Of a stretch of DNA of 64,000 nucleotides, positions 1 through 8,847 are shown piece by piece. A program made the translations under genes and the position numbers. This DNA comes from Neptunomonas qingdaonensis (lineage in GTDB: Bacteria; Pseudomonadota; Gammaproteobacteria; Pseudomonadales; Balneatricaceae). The stretch spans positions 1 through 64,000 of the forward strand of contig NZ_FOOU01000003.1 in assembly GCF_900113275.1 (NCBI RefSeq). The letters are read 5' to 3'. The first letter of the stretch is position 1. Every line of letters starts with the position of its first letter. A model generated the notes under the pieces. That model had not been told where the DNA came from. It was given only the letters and a program-made list of their open reading frames with translations, and searched no databases.

Positions 1-1134
1 GGTGTATCTGTAAACGTGAGTGCTCACAGCCGCTCTGATAAGTCTGGTGACTGGTCGACGTCATATCTTGGGGCTTTCTCTGGTGGTATGGGCGTTACTA
101 ACCGCAATGAAAGTGGCAGTGGTAACAGCCATACGGTTGATAACCGGGGCGATATGGATGATTACGTTCTGTTTGAGTTTGATCAGAATGTCGTCATTGA
201 TAGTGCTTTCCTCGGTTATGTTGTTGATGACAGCGACATGAGTGTCTGGATAGGCACTTTGGATAATGCATTTAATAACCATACCAACCTGAGTGACGAT
301 ATTCTGTCGCAGATGGGCTTCACCGAGATTAATGCCGGTTCTTCGTCAACGCGTCTGGCTGATCTGAATGCAGATGAATTGGAAGGCAATGTTCTGATTA
401 TTGCTGCTAAAACAGAAAGCTCGAATGATGAGTTTAAAATTCAACATTTGAATGTTCAGGTGAAAGAGTCTGCGTGTGAAAGTGATGGAGAGTGTGCTCC
501 TATCATTATCGAAGCAGAGGATATGTACCTTAAGGACTATAAGGTTGAGTCGAATAGTGCCGCGTCAGGTGAGGCCGTTGTTAAGCTGAGTGACAATGAC
601 GGATATGTGAAAACTACCTTCGATGGCGAGAGTGGTAACTATGACTTCACGTTGAACTATATCGACGAAAATGATGGTTACGGTATGTTGAAAATTAAGA
701 TTAACGGGTCAACTGTTAAGACTATTAATCTTGATCAGCAGGTTGGTGATCATAAGAATGGTTTTGCTTCAGTGACAATTGACGAGCTCCACTTGAGTAA
801 AGGTGATGAGATTAAAGTTTCTGGCTGGAAAGACAGTGGCGAGTATGCTCGAATTGATAGTATTGTTCTGGAAAACTGCGATACGGGTAATATACCTATG
901 AATGTCGCGTCTGAAGAGGGTTACTTTGATACAGGAGACAGTATCGATCTGAGTAATGTAGAAAGGCTTGAGTCTTCATCGACTGCTAGTCGGACTAGTA
1001 GCCTCAGTTCGTCGGATCTTGGCATGGAAGAACAAACGGAGTTTGCTTACGAAGGTGATAATGGTACTTTCGATGCACTGGACATTCCTGATATGACTGT
1101 TCTGGGCACTGCAGATGATCAACAAGTAGCGTAA
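1..1134 (+). CDS. Secreted acidic protein with carbohydrate-binding-like module, C-terminal part
   Basis: The reading frame is open from the first base, so the true start lies outside the window; the GTG at 16 is not a convincing start. The visible ~377 residues are rich in Asp, Ser and Gly and lack membrane segments, as in large exported proteins. Counting from the GTG at 16, residues ~50-150 resemble the beta-rich repeats of PEP-CTERM-type exoproteins (FDQ..VIDSAFLGYV). Residues ~163-290 look like a CBM6/CBM35-type beta-sandwich: it opens with IIIEAEDM and ends with RIDSIVLENC, both typical of that fold. The last ~80 residues are low-complexity Ser/Thr/Asp. No PEP-CTERM or sortase-type anchor is visible. 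Likely role: an extracellular or surface polysaccharide-binding or adhesion protein; enzyme domains, if any, would be upstream. Module assignment is by eye. Confidence 0.6.
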   Translation, partial: GVSVNVSAHSRSDKSGDWSTSYLGAFSGGMGVTNRNESGSGNSHTVDNRGDMDDYVLFEFDQNVVIDSAFLGYVVDDSDMSVWIGTLDNAFNNHTNLSDDILSQMGFTEINAGSSSTRLADLNADELEGNVLIIAAKTESSNDEFKIQHLNVQVKESACESDGECAPIIIEAEDMYLKDYKVESNSAASGEAVVKLSDNDGYVKTTFDGESGNYDFTLNYIDENDGYGMLKIKINGSTVKTINLDQQVGDHKNGFASVTIDELHLSKGDEIKVSGWKDSGEYARIDSIVLENCDTGNIPMNVASEEGYFDTGDSIDLSNVERLESSSTASRTSSLSSSDLGMEEQTEFAYEGDNGTFDALDIPDMTVLGTADDQQVA

Positions 1135-1150
1135 CGGTCTGTTTCAGACT

Positions 1151-1182
1151 AAAAAAGCTCAGCGTTCACGCTGAGCTTTTTT
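1151..1182 (+). terminator. Rho-independent terminator after the exoprotein gene
   Basis: A perfect 14-bp inverted repeat (AAAAAAGCTCAGCG / CGCTGAGCTTTTTT) with a TTCA loop, 16 bp after the stop codon. The A tract on one side and T tract on the other allow it to act in both directions, also closing the convergent panE transcript. Confidence 0.92.
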
Positions 1183-1247
1183 GTTTCTGGAAGCCAGAAG
1201 TTAACAGATAGGAGATAGCAGGGATGGCAACTGAGATAAAGCTTACA

Positions 1248-2159
1248 TTAGCGAATTAATGATAACTGCCGCACCTGTTGTAACAGACGTCGGTTTTGTG
1301 GCGCATCAGTGCCGGTTTTTTCGGCTTGTTTACATAAAAAGCCAGTAATTTGTTCGATCTCTGTTGATCTTTTTTTCTGAATATCCTGCAGCATAGAGGA
1401 GTAGTTTTCTGCGGTTAACGTGGCTATCGACACGGCCATGTCATACAGAGGCTTTTCAAATAAAGGCTGTCCGCAGGACGCAGCAATAGTTTCTACCTCA
1501 CGACATACTGCTTGCATCTTTTCTGCTAGCGTTGCATCTGATACTAGCATGCCATTTTTGCAGTTGTTTAATGCAGTAAGGGGGTTGATAGCCGCATTGA
1601 TAGCAACTTTGCACCATAGCTTGTGTTCGATGTCGTCAATCAAAGAGAGTGTCAGGTCTCCTGACGGCGACAGGGATAATGGCTTGTTCGATAGTGCTTT
1701 TCTGGATATGGCGCCTATCAATGTTTCCCCATGACCCGCTCTGACAACATGAAAAGGGGAACGTAAATAAGCGCCATCGGTGGTTGTCGCCGCCCAGATC
1801 GATAGTTCAGGGAAAAGCGTAACGGCTTCTTGCTGTGGCCCTAATCCGTTTTGTAGCAATATCACATTAGCGTCACTGCTGAGCCTATCTGCGACTGACT
1901 GTAAGGCGTTGATTGTGGAATAAGCTTTGGTGCAGATAACTAGGTTCTGGATAGGCGTGTTTTTTTCTGCCAATTCAGCGTTAACCTTATATGTTTTGAT
2001 TTCACCATCCGTGGCTTGGTAAGTAACACCGCCGTTTGTACTTAATTGTTGCAGGCGTTCATTACTGCTTAGAATTAAAGTAACATCATGCCTGGATTTA
2101 AAAAGCTGTACTGCCCAGGTGCAGCCTATGGCGCCAGCGCCGAGAATATGCCAATGCAT
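1248..2159 (-). CDS. panE: 2-dehydropantoate 2-reductase (ketopantoate reductase)
   Basis: Reduces ketopantoate to pantoate with NADPH in pantothenate/CoA synthesis. The chosen ATG gives MHWHILGAGAIG, placing the GAGAIG Rossmann motif at residues 6-11, as in E. coli PanE, and a length of 303 residues, equal to that enzyme. The frame extends nine codons further upstream (to 2186), but that adds an atypical hydrophobic leader before the nucleotide-binding strand. Neither start has a clear ribosome binding site. The C-terminal helical domain (KVAINAAINPLTAL) carries the family Lys and Asn substrate residues. It is a single gene, convergent with the exoprotein gene and divergent from yajQ. Family certain; ApbA/PanE paralogues can have other substrates. 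Confidence 0.88.
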   Translation of the reverse strand: MHWHILGAGAIGCTWAVQLFKSRHDVTLILSSNERLQQLSTNGGVTYQATDGEIKTYKVNAELAEKNTPIQNLVICTKAYSTINALQSVADRLSSDANVILLQNGLGPQQEAVTLFPELSIWAATTTDGAYLRSPFHVVRAGHGETLIGAISRKALSNKPLSLSPSGDLTLSLIDDIEHKLWCKVAINAAINPLTALNNCKNGMLVSDATLAEKMQAVCREVETIAASCGQPLFEKPLYDMAVSIATLTAENYSSMLQDIQKKRSTEIEQITGFLCKQAEKTGTDAPQNRRLLQQVRQLSLIR

Positions 2160-2293
2160 AGTAATAAACCATTGAGAACACATCATAATAACGAGAATTG
2201 CTTTTTAGCCTGATGCATAAGGTGAAAAGCCTCGTGTGCTTGGTTAAAATAACCTAGCTAATACTGTATTAAAAGTAACTGAGGAAAACGAGT

Positions 2294-2776
2294 ATGCCAT
2301 CATTTGATATTGTTTCTGAGCTGGATAAGCATGAAGTCACCAATGCGGTGGATCAGGCTAATCGTGAAATTCAGACGCGTTTTGATTTTAAAGGTGTCGC
2401 CGCCAGATTCGAGTTAAATGGTGACAATGTAAACATGGAAGCAGAAGTAGATTTTCAACTTCAACAGATGTTGGAAGTATTACGTTCTAAGTTGTTAGCT
2501 CGTGGCATTGATATCAAGTGTTTGGAAGAAAAAGATCCTGATACATCGGGTGTGAAGGCACGTCAAGAGCTCGCGATTAAGCAGGGACTTGATCAGCCCG
2601 TAGCGAAAAAAATTATTAAAACGATCAAAGACGCTAAATTGAAAGTACAAACACAGATTCAGGGAGAAAAAGTGCGTGTTACCGGGAAAAAGCGTGATGA
2701 CCTTCAGCAAGCGATGGCGTTGTTGAAAAACTCGGATATTGACATGCCACTGCAATACAACAATTTTCGCGATTAG
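2294..2776 (+). CDS. yajQ: YajQ-family nucleotide-binding protein
   Basis: 160 residues, full length for YajQ (DUF520). It begins MPSFDIVSELDKHEVTNAVDQ and contains TRFDFKG at residues ~28-34, both hallmark family sequences. The fold is two swapped ferredoxin-like domains that bind nucleotides; the Xanthomonas and Pseudomonas homologues bind cyclic-di-GMP and act as transcription co-regulators. The start is supported by GAGG about nine bases upstream. It stands alone between panE (divergent) and a convergent small gene, with a strong hairpin (2825-2857) after it. Given the number of GGDEF/EAL genes in this window a c-di-GMP receptor role is plausible, but that is inference. Confidence 0.93.
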   Translation: MPSFDIVSELDKHEVTNAVDQANREIQTRFDFKGVAARFELNGDNVNMEAEVDFQLQQMLEVLRSKLLARGIDIKCLEEKDPDTSGVKARQELAIKQGLDQPVAKKIIKTIKDAKLKVQTQIQGEKVRVTGKKRDDLQQAMALLKNSDIDMPLQYNNFRD

Positions 2777-2824
2777 CAGTCGATAGGTTTTTTTATCGAT
2801 TTATTTATTGGATCGGTAAATACA

Positions 2825-2857
2825 CAAGGGGTCGGCATTAGATCAGGCCGCCCCTTG
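2825..2857. terminator. Strong hairpin between yajQ and the lysine-rich gene
   Basis: CAAGGGG-t-CGGC pairs with GCCG-CCCCTTG: 11 base pairs with one bulged T, loop of 10. It lies between the ends of two convergent genes. There is no T tract on either side, so termination may need a factor, or the stem may protect transcript ends. A weaker 5-bp stem (TCGAT...ATCGA) lies just after the yajQ stop. Confidence 0.5.
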
Positions 2858-2877
2858 AACAGCAACGAAAAAGCAGA

Positions 2878-3012
2878 TTACTTACTTGCTTTTTTAAGCT
2901 TCTTTTTCAGTTTTTTGACTTTCTTTGCCTGCTTTTCGATTTTAGCTACGCGTGTTTTGATTTCGCTTTTAACTTCTTTTACTTTTGCTTTAGCTTCTTT
3001 TATTTTAGACAT
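2878..3012 (-). CDS. Small lysine-rich helical protein, 44 residues
   Basis: Reads MSKIKEAKAKVKEVK at the start and ends KKLKKKLKKASK, then TAA. Of 44 residues about 20 are Lys, with Glu spaced so that one long charged helix or coiled coil is expected; there is no signal peptide, Cys or aromatic residue. A good ribosome binding site, GGAGAAG, sits seven bases before the ATG, which argues for real translation despite the small size. It resembles no enzyme; the composition is like small histone-H1-like or nucleic-acid-binding proteins, but no homology is claimed. It is followed at its 3' end by the hairpin at 2825-2857 and preceded on the same strand by a ribbon-helix-helix-like gene 52 bp upstream, so the two may share a transcript. 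Confidence 0.6.
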   Translation of the reverse strand: MSKIKEAKAKVKEVKSEIKTRVAKIEKQAKKVKKLKKKLKKASK

Positions 3013-3064
3013 TTGATCTTCTCCATTTAACTTCTATGAGTAATGCGTTACTGACTAAACAATT

Positions 3065-3235
3065 CTAGTTTTTAGACGCTTGTCCATGCTCCGCAATAAA
3101 ACTACGTATAAACCGGCGTAACTCTCGAGCTGCACTCGTATCCAGTTCGTCACATAATGATACAAAATCATTACGCTCATCTTCATTGATACGAATCACA
3201 AGCTGGCTGTTTTTTGGTTTCTTTTTTGTACCCAT
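3065..3235 (-). CDS. Small ribbon-helix-helix-like protein
   Basis: 56 residues from the ATG (MGTKKKPKN). Residues ~10-50 read SQLVIRINEDERNDFVSLCDELDTSAARELRRFIRSF, the pattern of an RHH/Arc-like DNA-binding fold: a short basic beta strand followed by two helices. A GAGG lies about nine bases upstream of the ATG; a TTG at 3250 would add five residues. No toxin gene is adjacent, so an antitoxin role is unsupported. It may be co-transcribed with the 44-residue lysine-rich protein downstream. Function is inferred from fold only. Confidence 0.65.
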   Translation of the reverse strand: MGTKKKPKNSQLVIRINEDERNDFVSLCDELDTSAARELRRFIRSFIAEHGQASKN

Positions 3236-3395
3236 CCACGAGGACCTCAAAGCAGGTAATGTGAGAAAAATACAGCAGAAAAGCCCGCTTGTATGTCTAT
3301 TAAAAGTACATCTTATGTATATACGTTGTAATGCATAGTCTAGCTTTACTGGAGCAAAGTCAACAATGTTATAAATAATTCATATTGAGTTGTCA

Positions 3396-4781
3396 TCATT
3401 TGCTTTTAATAGGTGTAATTCTTGCAGCCATCCATACCAAAATTAATACAGGAATTCCGAGTAGTGTAGTGCCGGTAAAGAACCAGGTGTAATCGAAACT
3501 ATCTACCACTCCACCCGAGAAACCACCTAAAAATTTGGGAAACAGCAGCATGACTGAGCTAAATAGCGCATATTGTGTGGCTGAATACTGAATGTTAGTC
3601 AGGCTTGACAGGTAGGCAACAAAAGCAGCAGTCGCTATACCACCGCTGAGATTATCTAACGAGATAACCACGGTAAGCATCAGTGTGTCGTGGCCTAACG
3701 TTGCTAACCAGGCAAACAAAAGGTTAGTGCCCGCTGCCAGTAGAGCGCCGATGAACAGAATCTTCATGACGCCAAAGCGGTTGACTAAAATGCCACCCAG
3801 ACCCGCGCCAATGATTGTCATCACAACACCATAGATCTTAATAATCTGTGCTACTTCCTGTTTGGTAAATCCCATATCGACGTAGAATACGTTGGCAATA
3901 ATCCCAAGAATGACATCTGAAATACGGTAAGTGCCAATCAGCGCCAAAATAATAAGCGCCTGTTTCCCATAACGATGAATAAAGTCTGCAAAAGGACAAA
4001 TAACAGCGATGTAACTCCACCCTAAAAAGCGGGATAACCAAGAGGGCAGGTGAGCCAGTTGCTCAGCTTTTGTAGTGATTTTTTGTTGTTGTTGAAGCGT
4101 TTCCTGATCCATTTCAACGGCCGGAGGTTCGGCAATCACCAGGGTAGTGATCAGGCCCGTTCCCATGAGCGCAGCCATACAAAGATAAGCAACTTGCCAT
4201 GAGTGTTTCGAATAGAGGGCAGGGTCTACATCGATCCAGGCGGCCAGAGCAAGGGCACCGGCGCCGGCAACAATCATCGCTAAACGGTAACCTGCCATAT
4301 AGGTAGCCGCCATGGCCGCTTGAAGTCTCTCTCCTGCTGATTCAATACGATATGCGTCAATGACGATATCTTGTGTCGCAGAACTAAACGCCACAGCGAT
4401 GGCCAATAGTGCCATATAGTTGAGGTTTACCAGTGGATCTGAAAAAGCTAAGCCGCTAAGGCTGGCGATGAGTAAGCATTGAGAGAGGAATAGCCAGCTT
4501 CTGCGCCGGCCAAGCCAGCGGGAAAGGAAAGGGAGGGAGAGGCGGTCAATCAGCGGGGCCCAGAGCCATTTAAAGCCATAAGCAAGGCCTACCCAAGAGA
4601 AATAAGTGATAACACTGCGCTCGACCCCCGCCTCCCGCAACCAGAAAGATAGCGTGCCAAATACCAGTAATATAGGCAGCCCGGAGGAAAAGCCAAGAAA
4701 TAAAAGAGCAATAGCGCGTGGATGAAGATAAATCTTTAACGAGCCAAGCCAGGTATCGGGTAGTGAATCAACAGATGACAT
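3396..4781 (-). CDS. ampG: AmpG-family major facilitator permease
   Basis: 461 residues with about 12 hydrophobic segments. The N-terminus (HPRAIALLFLGFSSGLPILLVFGTLSFWLREAGV) and WAPLIDRL after the second helix are characteristic of AmpG, the inner-membrane importer of GlcNAc-anhydro-muropeptides in cell-wall recycling. AQDIVIDAYRIE-type sequence (ATQDIVIDAYRIES, ~residues 135-148) is also conserved in the family. The gene lies 110 bp downstream of the short-chain dehydrogenase on the same strand but is separated from it by a terminator, so it probably has its own promoter. No beta-lactamase or ampD/ampE gene is in the window. Some AmpG paralogues have unknown substrates. Confidence 0.85.
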   Translation of the reverse strand: MSSVDSLPDTWLGSLKIYLHPRAIALLFLGFSSGLPILLVFGTLSFWLREAGVERSVITYFSWVGLAYGFKWLWAPLIDRLSLPFLSRWLGRRRSWLFLSQCLLIASLSGLAFSDPLVNLNYMALLAIAVAFSSATQDIVIDAYRIESAGERLQAAMAATYMAGYRLAMIVAGAGALALAAWIDVDPALYSKHSWQVAYLCMAALMGTGLITTLVIAEPPAVEMDQETLQQQQKITTKAEQLAHLPSWLSRFLGWSYIAVICPFADFIHRYGKQALIILALIGTYRISDVILGIIANVFYVDMGFTKQEVAQIIKIYGVVMTIIGAGLGGILVNRFGVMKILFIGALLAAGTNLLFAWLATLGHDTLMLTVVISLDNLSGGIATAAFVAYLSSLTNIQYSATQYALFSSVMLLFPKFLGGFSGGVVDSFDYTWFFTGTTLLGIPVLILVWMAARITPIKSK

Positions 4782-4845
4782 GGAGAAAACCTTCGAGATC
4801 GATGCGCGCTATTGTGTCCGGCTTGGAGGGAGATGTAAACGCCAT

Positions 4846-4876
4846 GAAAAAAGCCGACACGAAGTCGGCTATTTTT
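4846..4876 (-). terminator. Rho-independent terminator after the short-chain dehydrogenase gene
   Basis: AGCCGAC / GTCGGCT 7-bp stem at 4852-4870 with a 5-base loop, flanked by A and T tracts. On the minus strand it follows the dehydrogenase stop at 4892 and ends in TTTTTT. Confidence 0.88.
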
Positions 4877-4891
4877 CAAGGGTGGCTGGCA

Positions 4892-5653
4892 TCAGATGCG
4901 CAGAGCACCATCTACTTCGATGCAGCGACCGTTAATATAGTCATTTTGGAAAATGAAAGTAACCGTTTTTGCGATCTCTTCTGGTGTACCCAGACGCTTA
5001 GCAGGGATACCTGCAGCAATTTTTTCCAGCGCTTCTGGTTTCATGCTCAGTACCATTTCTGTACCGATGTAACCTGGAGCGATAGACGCTGCACGCACGC
5101 CGTAACGCGCTAGTTCTTTAGCCCATGTAACCGCCATTGCCTGTGCGCCTGCTTTTGTAGCAGTATAGTTGGTCTGGCCCATGTTACCTGAACGTGAAAC
5201 AGAAGAGATGTTAATAATGCATCCCTGAGAACCTGTTTCGATCATTTTAATAGCCGCTTCACGACCGCAGAGGAAAGTACCGGTCAGGTTAACGTCCATA
5301 ACCAGATTCCACTGATCCAAAGTCATTTTCTTAACGACTTTACCGTCTTTCACTTTAATGAACAGGCCATCACGCGTGATACCTGCATTGTTAACCAATC
5401 CGTGCAGTGTGCCGAAGTCTGCTACGACGTCATTGAAAAGCTTTTCAACGCTTGCTTCGTCAGCAACGTTAGCGATGTATCCGCGAGCTTCAACGCCTTT
5501 TTCCATGCAAAGACCAACAGTAACATCCAAGTCTTCTGCGTTCAGGTCAGCCAGTGCTATTTTAGCACCCTGTCCTGCTAGTTCTAAAGCCATTGATCGA
5601 CCTAGTCCGCGGCCGCCACCGGTAATAACGATAACTTTATCTTTCAATTCCAT
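4892..5653 (-). CDS. FabG-like short-chain dehydrogenase/reductase
   Basis: 253 residues. Classical SDR layout: TGGGRGLG at residues ~11-18 binds the cofactor, NNAG at ~88-91, then the catalytic Ser in NISSVSRSG and YTATK (Tyr-x-x-x-Lys) with the conserved APGYIGTEM after it. The DLN at the end of beta-2 and general shape fit an NADP(H) 3-oxoacyl-ACP or acetoacetyl-CoA reductase. It is outside any fatty-acid synthesis cluster, so it is a FabG paralogue rather than the housekeeping gene; substrate is not assignable. A long gap with a palindrome (5716-5739) lies upstream, and a terminator follows. Confidence 0.82.
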   Translation of the reverse strand: MELKDKVIVITGGGRGLGRSMALELAGQGAKIALADLNAEDLDVTVGLCMEKGVEARGYIANVADEASVEKLFNDVVADFGTLHGLVNNAGITRDGLFIKVKDGKVVKKMTLDQWNLVMDVNLTGTFLCGREAAIKMIETGSQGCIINISSVSRSGNMGQTNYTATKAGAQAMAVTWAKELARYGVRAASIAPGYIGTEMVLSMKPEALEKIAAGIPAKRLGTPEEIAKTVTFIFQNDYINGRCIEVDGALRI

Positions 5654-5715
5654 CGTAGAGTCCCCTGTTCTATGAGTGCTACTTTAATCTTCATCTTCAT
5701 CTTAATGACTTATTG

Positions 5716-5739
5716 TGCACTGCGGAATATTGCAGTGCA
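5716..5739. promoter_or_regulatory. Palindromic candidate operator upstream of the dehydrogenase
   Basis: TGCACTGC and GCAGTGCA face each other across 8 bases, 62-85 bp upstream of the dehydrogenase start. Regulators of polyhydroxyalkanoate metabolism (PhaR) recognise TGC-rich CTGC...GCAG dyads, usually with a shorter spacer, so that link is only a possibility. The remainder of the 325-bp gap 5654-5978 is AT-rich and shows no gene. Confidence 0.4.
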
Positions 5740-5978
5740 ACAAAAAATAGAGTGTAGTTGAATAAATGTCCATCAATAATTTATATTGTACGGGTATATA
5801 CTTATATGGGAAACTTGGTCATTGTCTATAAATATAGTTTAACCTACTGATTTATATTGTTTTTAAATGAATATAGTTAATTAGGATGTGTACAAAAGTA
5901 TCTGCTTAGACTATGGTCGTACTCTTGAAGTTTTTTCAATCATCTGATTTGATTAACAAAATAATTCAGGTTTTTACT

Positions 5979-6473
5979 ATGCCATTTCTCTTTCTGCTTT
6001 TTATCCTGATACCTATTATCGAGATTACGGTTCTTATCAATGTCGGACAAACGATAGGGACCTGGTATACGGTTGGTCTTGTCTTGTTGTCGGCTTTTAT
6101 CGGCATCAATATGCTCAGGTATCAGGGTTTGTCTACGCTTGCCCGAGCGCAGCAGCGGCTTAATGCTGGAGAGATGCCAGCGCAAGAAATGGTGGAAGGC
6201 TTAGTGCTGGCTGTGGGTGGTGCGTTATTAATAACCCCGGGGTTCGTAACAGATTTCATAGGTTTTTGTTGTTTGATTCCATTTACCCGACAAGCGTTTG
6301 TCAAAGGCCTGATGAAACGCTTTCAAGTGGTTTCGATGTCCAAACGACAAACATTTGAGCAAACAGATACATTTGATGAGTCCAAATTTGGGCATCATTC
6401 CTCTTTCAAAGATCCTTCCAAGCCCCCCAGACAGGGCGATATCATCGATGGTGAATTTCGTCGTGATGATTAA
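5979..6473 (+). CDS. fxsA: FxsA-family membrane protein
   Basis: 164 residues from the ATG giving MPFLFLLFILIPIIEITVLI. The frame extends 22 codons upstream, but the FxsA family starts at this hydrophobic helix and CAGG precedes the ATG. Residues ~1-95 contain three to four membrane segments with the family pattern PIIEI..LI.VG..IG, and LTPGF-like LITPGFVTDFIGFCCLIP. The polar tail (residues ~115-164) is rich in Lys, Asp and Pro. In E. coli FxsA (suppressor of phage F exclusion) is a cytoplasmic-membrane protein of poorly known mechanism. It lies immediately upstream of groES, a conserved arrangement in many gammaproteobacteria, but the heat-shock promoter between them shows the chaperonin genes are separately driven. 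Confidence 0.88.
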   Translation: MPFLFLLFILIPIIEITVLINVGQTIGTWYTVGLVLLSAFIGINMLRYQGLSTLARAQQRLNAGEMPAQEMVEGLVLAVGGALLITPGFVTDFIGFCCLIPFTRQAFVKGLMKRFQVVSMSKRQTFEQTDTFDESKFGHHSSFKDPSKPPRQGDIIDGEFRRDD

Positions 6474-6508
6474 TCTGTAAATATCCATAAAAATATTCTT
6501 AGCGGGTG

Positions 6509-6537
6509 TTGAAATGCACCCGTGTGCCCCCACTTAT
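6509..6537 (+). promoter_or_regulatory. Sigma-32 heat-shock promoter for groES-groEL
   Basis: TTGAAA at 6509-6514, 13 bases, then CCCCACTTAT at 6528-6537, close to the sigma-32 consensus (CTTGAAA, 13-17 bases, CCCCATnT). The spacing and position, ~90 bp before the groES ATG, fit well. Confidence 0.8.
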
Positions 6538-6548
6538 GATATCAACCG

Positions 6549-6564
6549 GTAACCAGATGGTTAC
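6549..6564 (+). other. Small hairpin in the groES leader
   Basis: GTAACC-AGAT-GGTTAC, a perfect 6-bp stem with a 4-base loop, within the expected 5' untranslated region. It could stabilise the transcript end; function not shown. Confidence 0.4.
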
Positions 6565-6624
6565 GGTCTTCGACTTATCAATAGCTTTATCGCATTTTGA
6601 TTAAACCATCAGGAGAGAAATTAG

Positions 6625-6918
6625 ATGAAAATTCGTCCGCTTCACGATCGTGTAGTAGTTCGTCGCAGTGAAGAAGAAAAAACAACAGCCGGTGGTATCT
6701 TGCTACCAGGTTCTGCTGCTGAAAAACCGAATGAAGGTGAAGTCTTAGCTGTTGGCCAGGGTCGTGTACTTAAAAATGGTGAAGTACAGCCTTTATCCGT
6801 CAAAGTAGGTGACAAGATCCTATTTGGACAGTATGCAGGTTCTAACATGGTTAAGATCGATGGTGAAGAGCTGCTGATCATGAACGAAAGCGAAATTTAC
6901 GGTGTTCTGGAAAGTTAA
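6625..6918 (+). CDS. groES: Co-chaperonin GroES
   Basis: 97 residues, the usual GroES length. Begins [14 protein letters not shown] and has the mobile loop [15 protein letters not shown] (residues ~16-30), which contacts GroEL, followed by GKVLAVG-type sequence ([11 protein letters not shown]). Seven copies cap the GroEL ring and close the folding chamber. AGGAG lies ten bases before the ATG. The sigma-32 promoter is upstream, and groEL follows 66 bp downstream in the same operon. Confidence 0.98.
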   Translation: MKIRPLHDRVVVRRSEEEKTTAGGILLPGSAAEKPNEGEVLAVGQGRVLKNGEVQPLSVKVGDKILFGQYAGSNMVKIDGEELLIMNESEIYGVLES

Positions 6919-6969
6919 TTCCAGCACTTTTACTGCTTTCGATAAAACATTACTAATAACATTAAGTAA

Positions 6970-8634
<1,665 letters not shown>

Positions 8635-8657
8635 TTCATTTAGCTCATAGCTTTTAA

Positions 8658-8686
8658 TAAAAACCCGACCTCTGGTCGGGTTTTTT
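8658..8686 (+). terminator. Rho-independent terminator of the groE operon
   Basis: AACCCGACC-TCT-GGTCGGGTT stem followed by a T tract, about 25 bp after the groEL stop. Confidence 0.93.
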
Positions 8687-8847
8687 GTTTTTAACTGTCT
8701 AATAATTAAAAGAAAAAATAGATCATTTAGATTCTCTATAGGCTTACTCGTAATCTCGATTGGTATGTTGGTAGCGTTGCGGTAGTCTGGTTTTAGTCCT
8801 CATGACTACAAAATACCCTAACAGAATAATCAAAAAGGGATACCGAG

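Noticed and set aside
3065-3235. Antitoxin of a toxin-antitoxin pair
   Set aside because: Ribbon-helix-helix-like, but no RelE/ParE/PIN-type gene is adjacent; the neighbour is a lysine-rich 44-residue protein.
4718-5113. 131-codon open frame on the plus strand over ampG and the dehydrogenase
   Set aside because: It covers parts of two well-supported genes on the other strand and a terminator, with Cys/Phe/Trp-rich composition typical of antisense frames.
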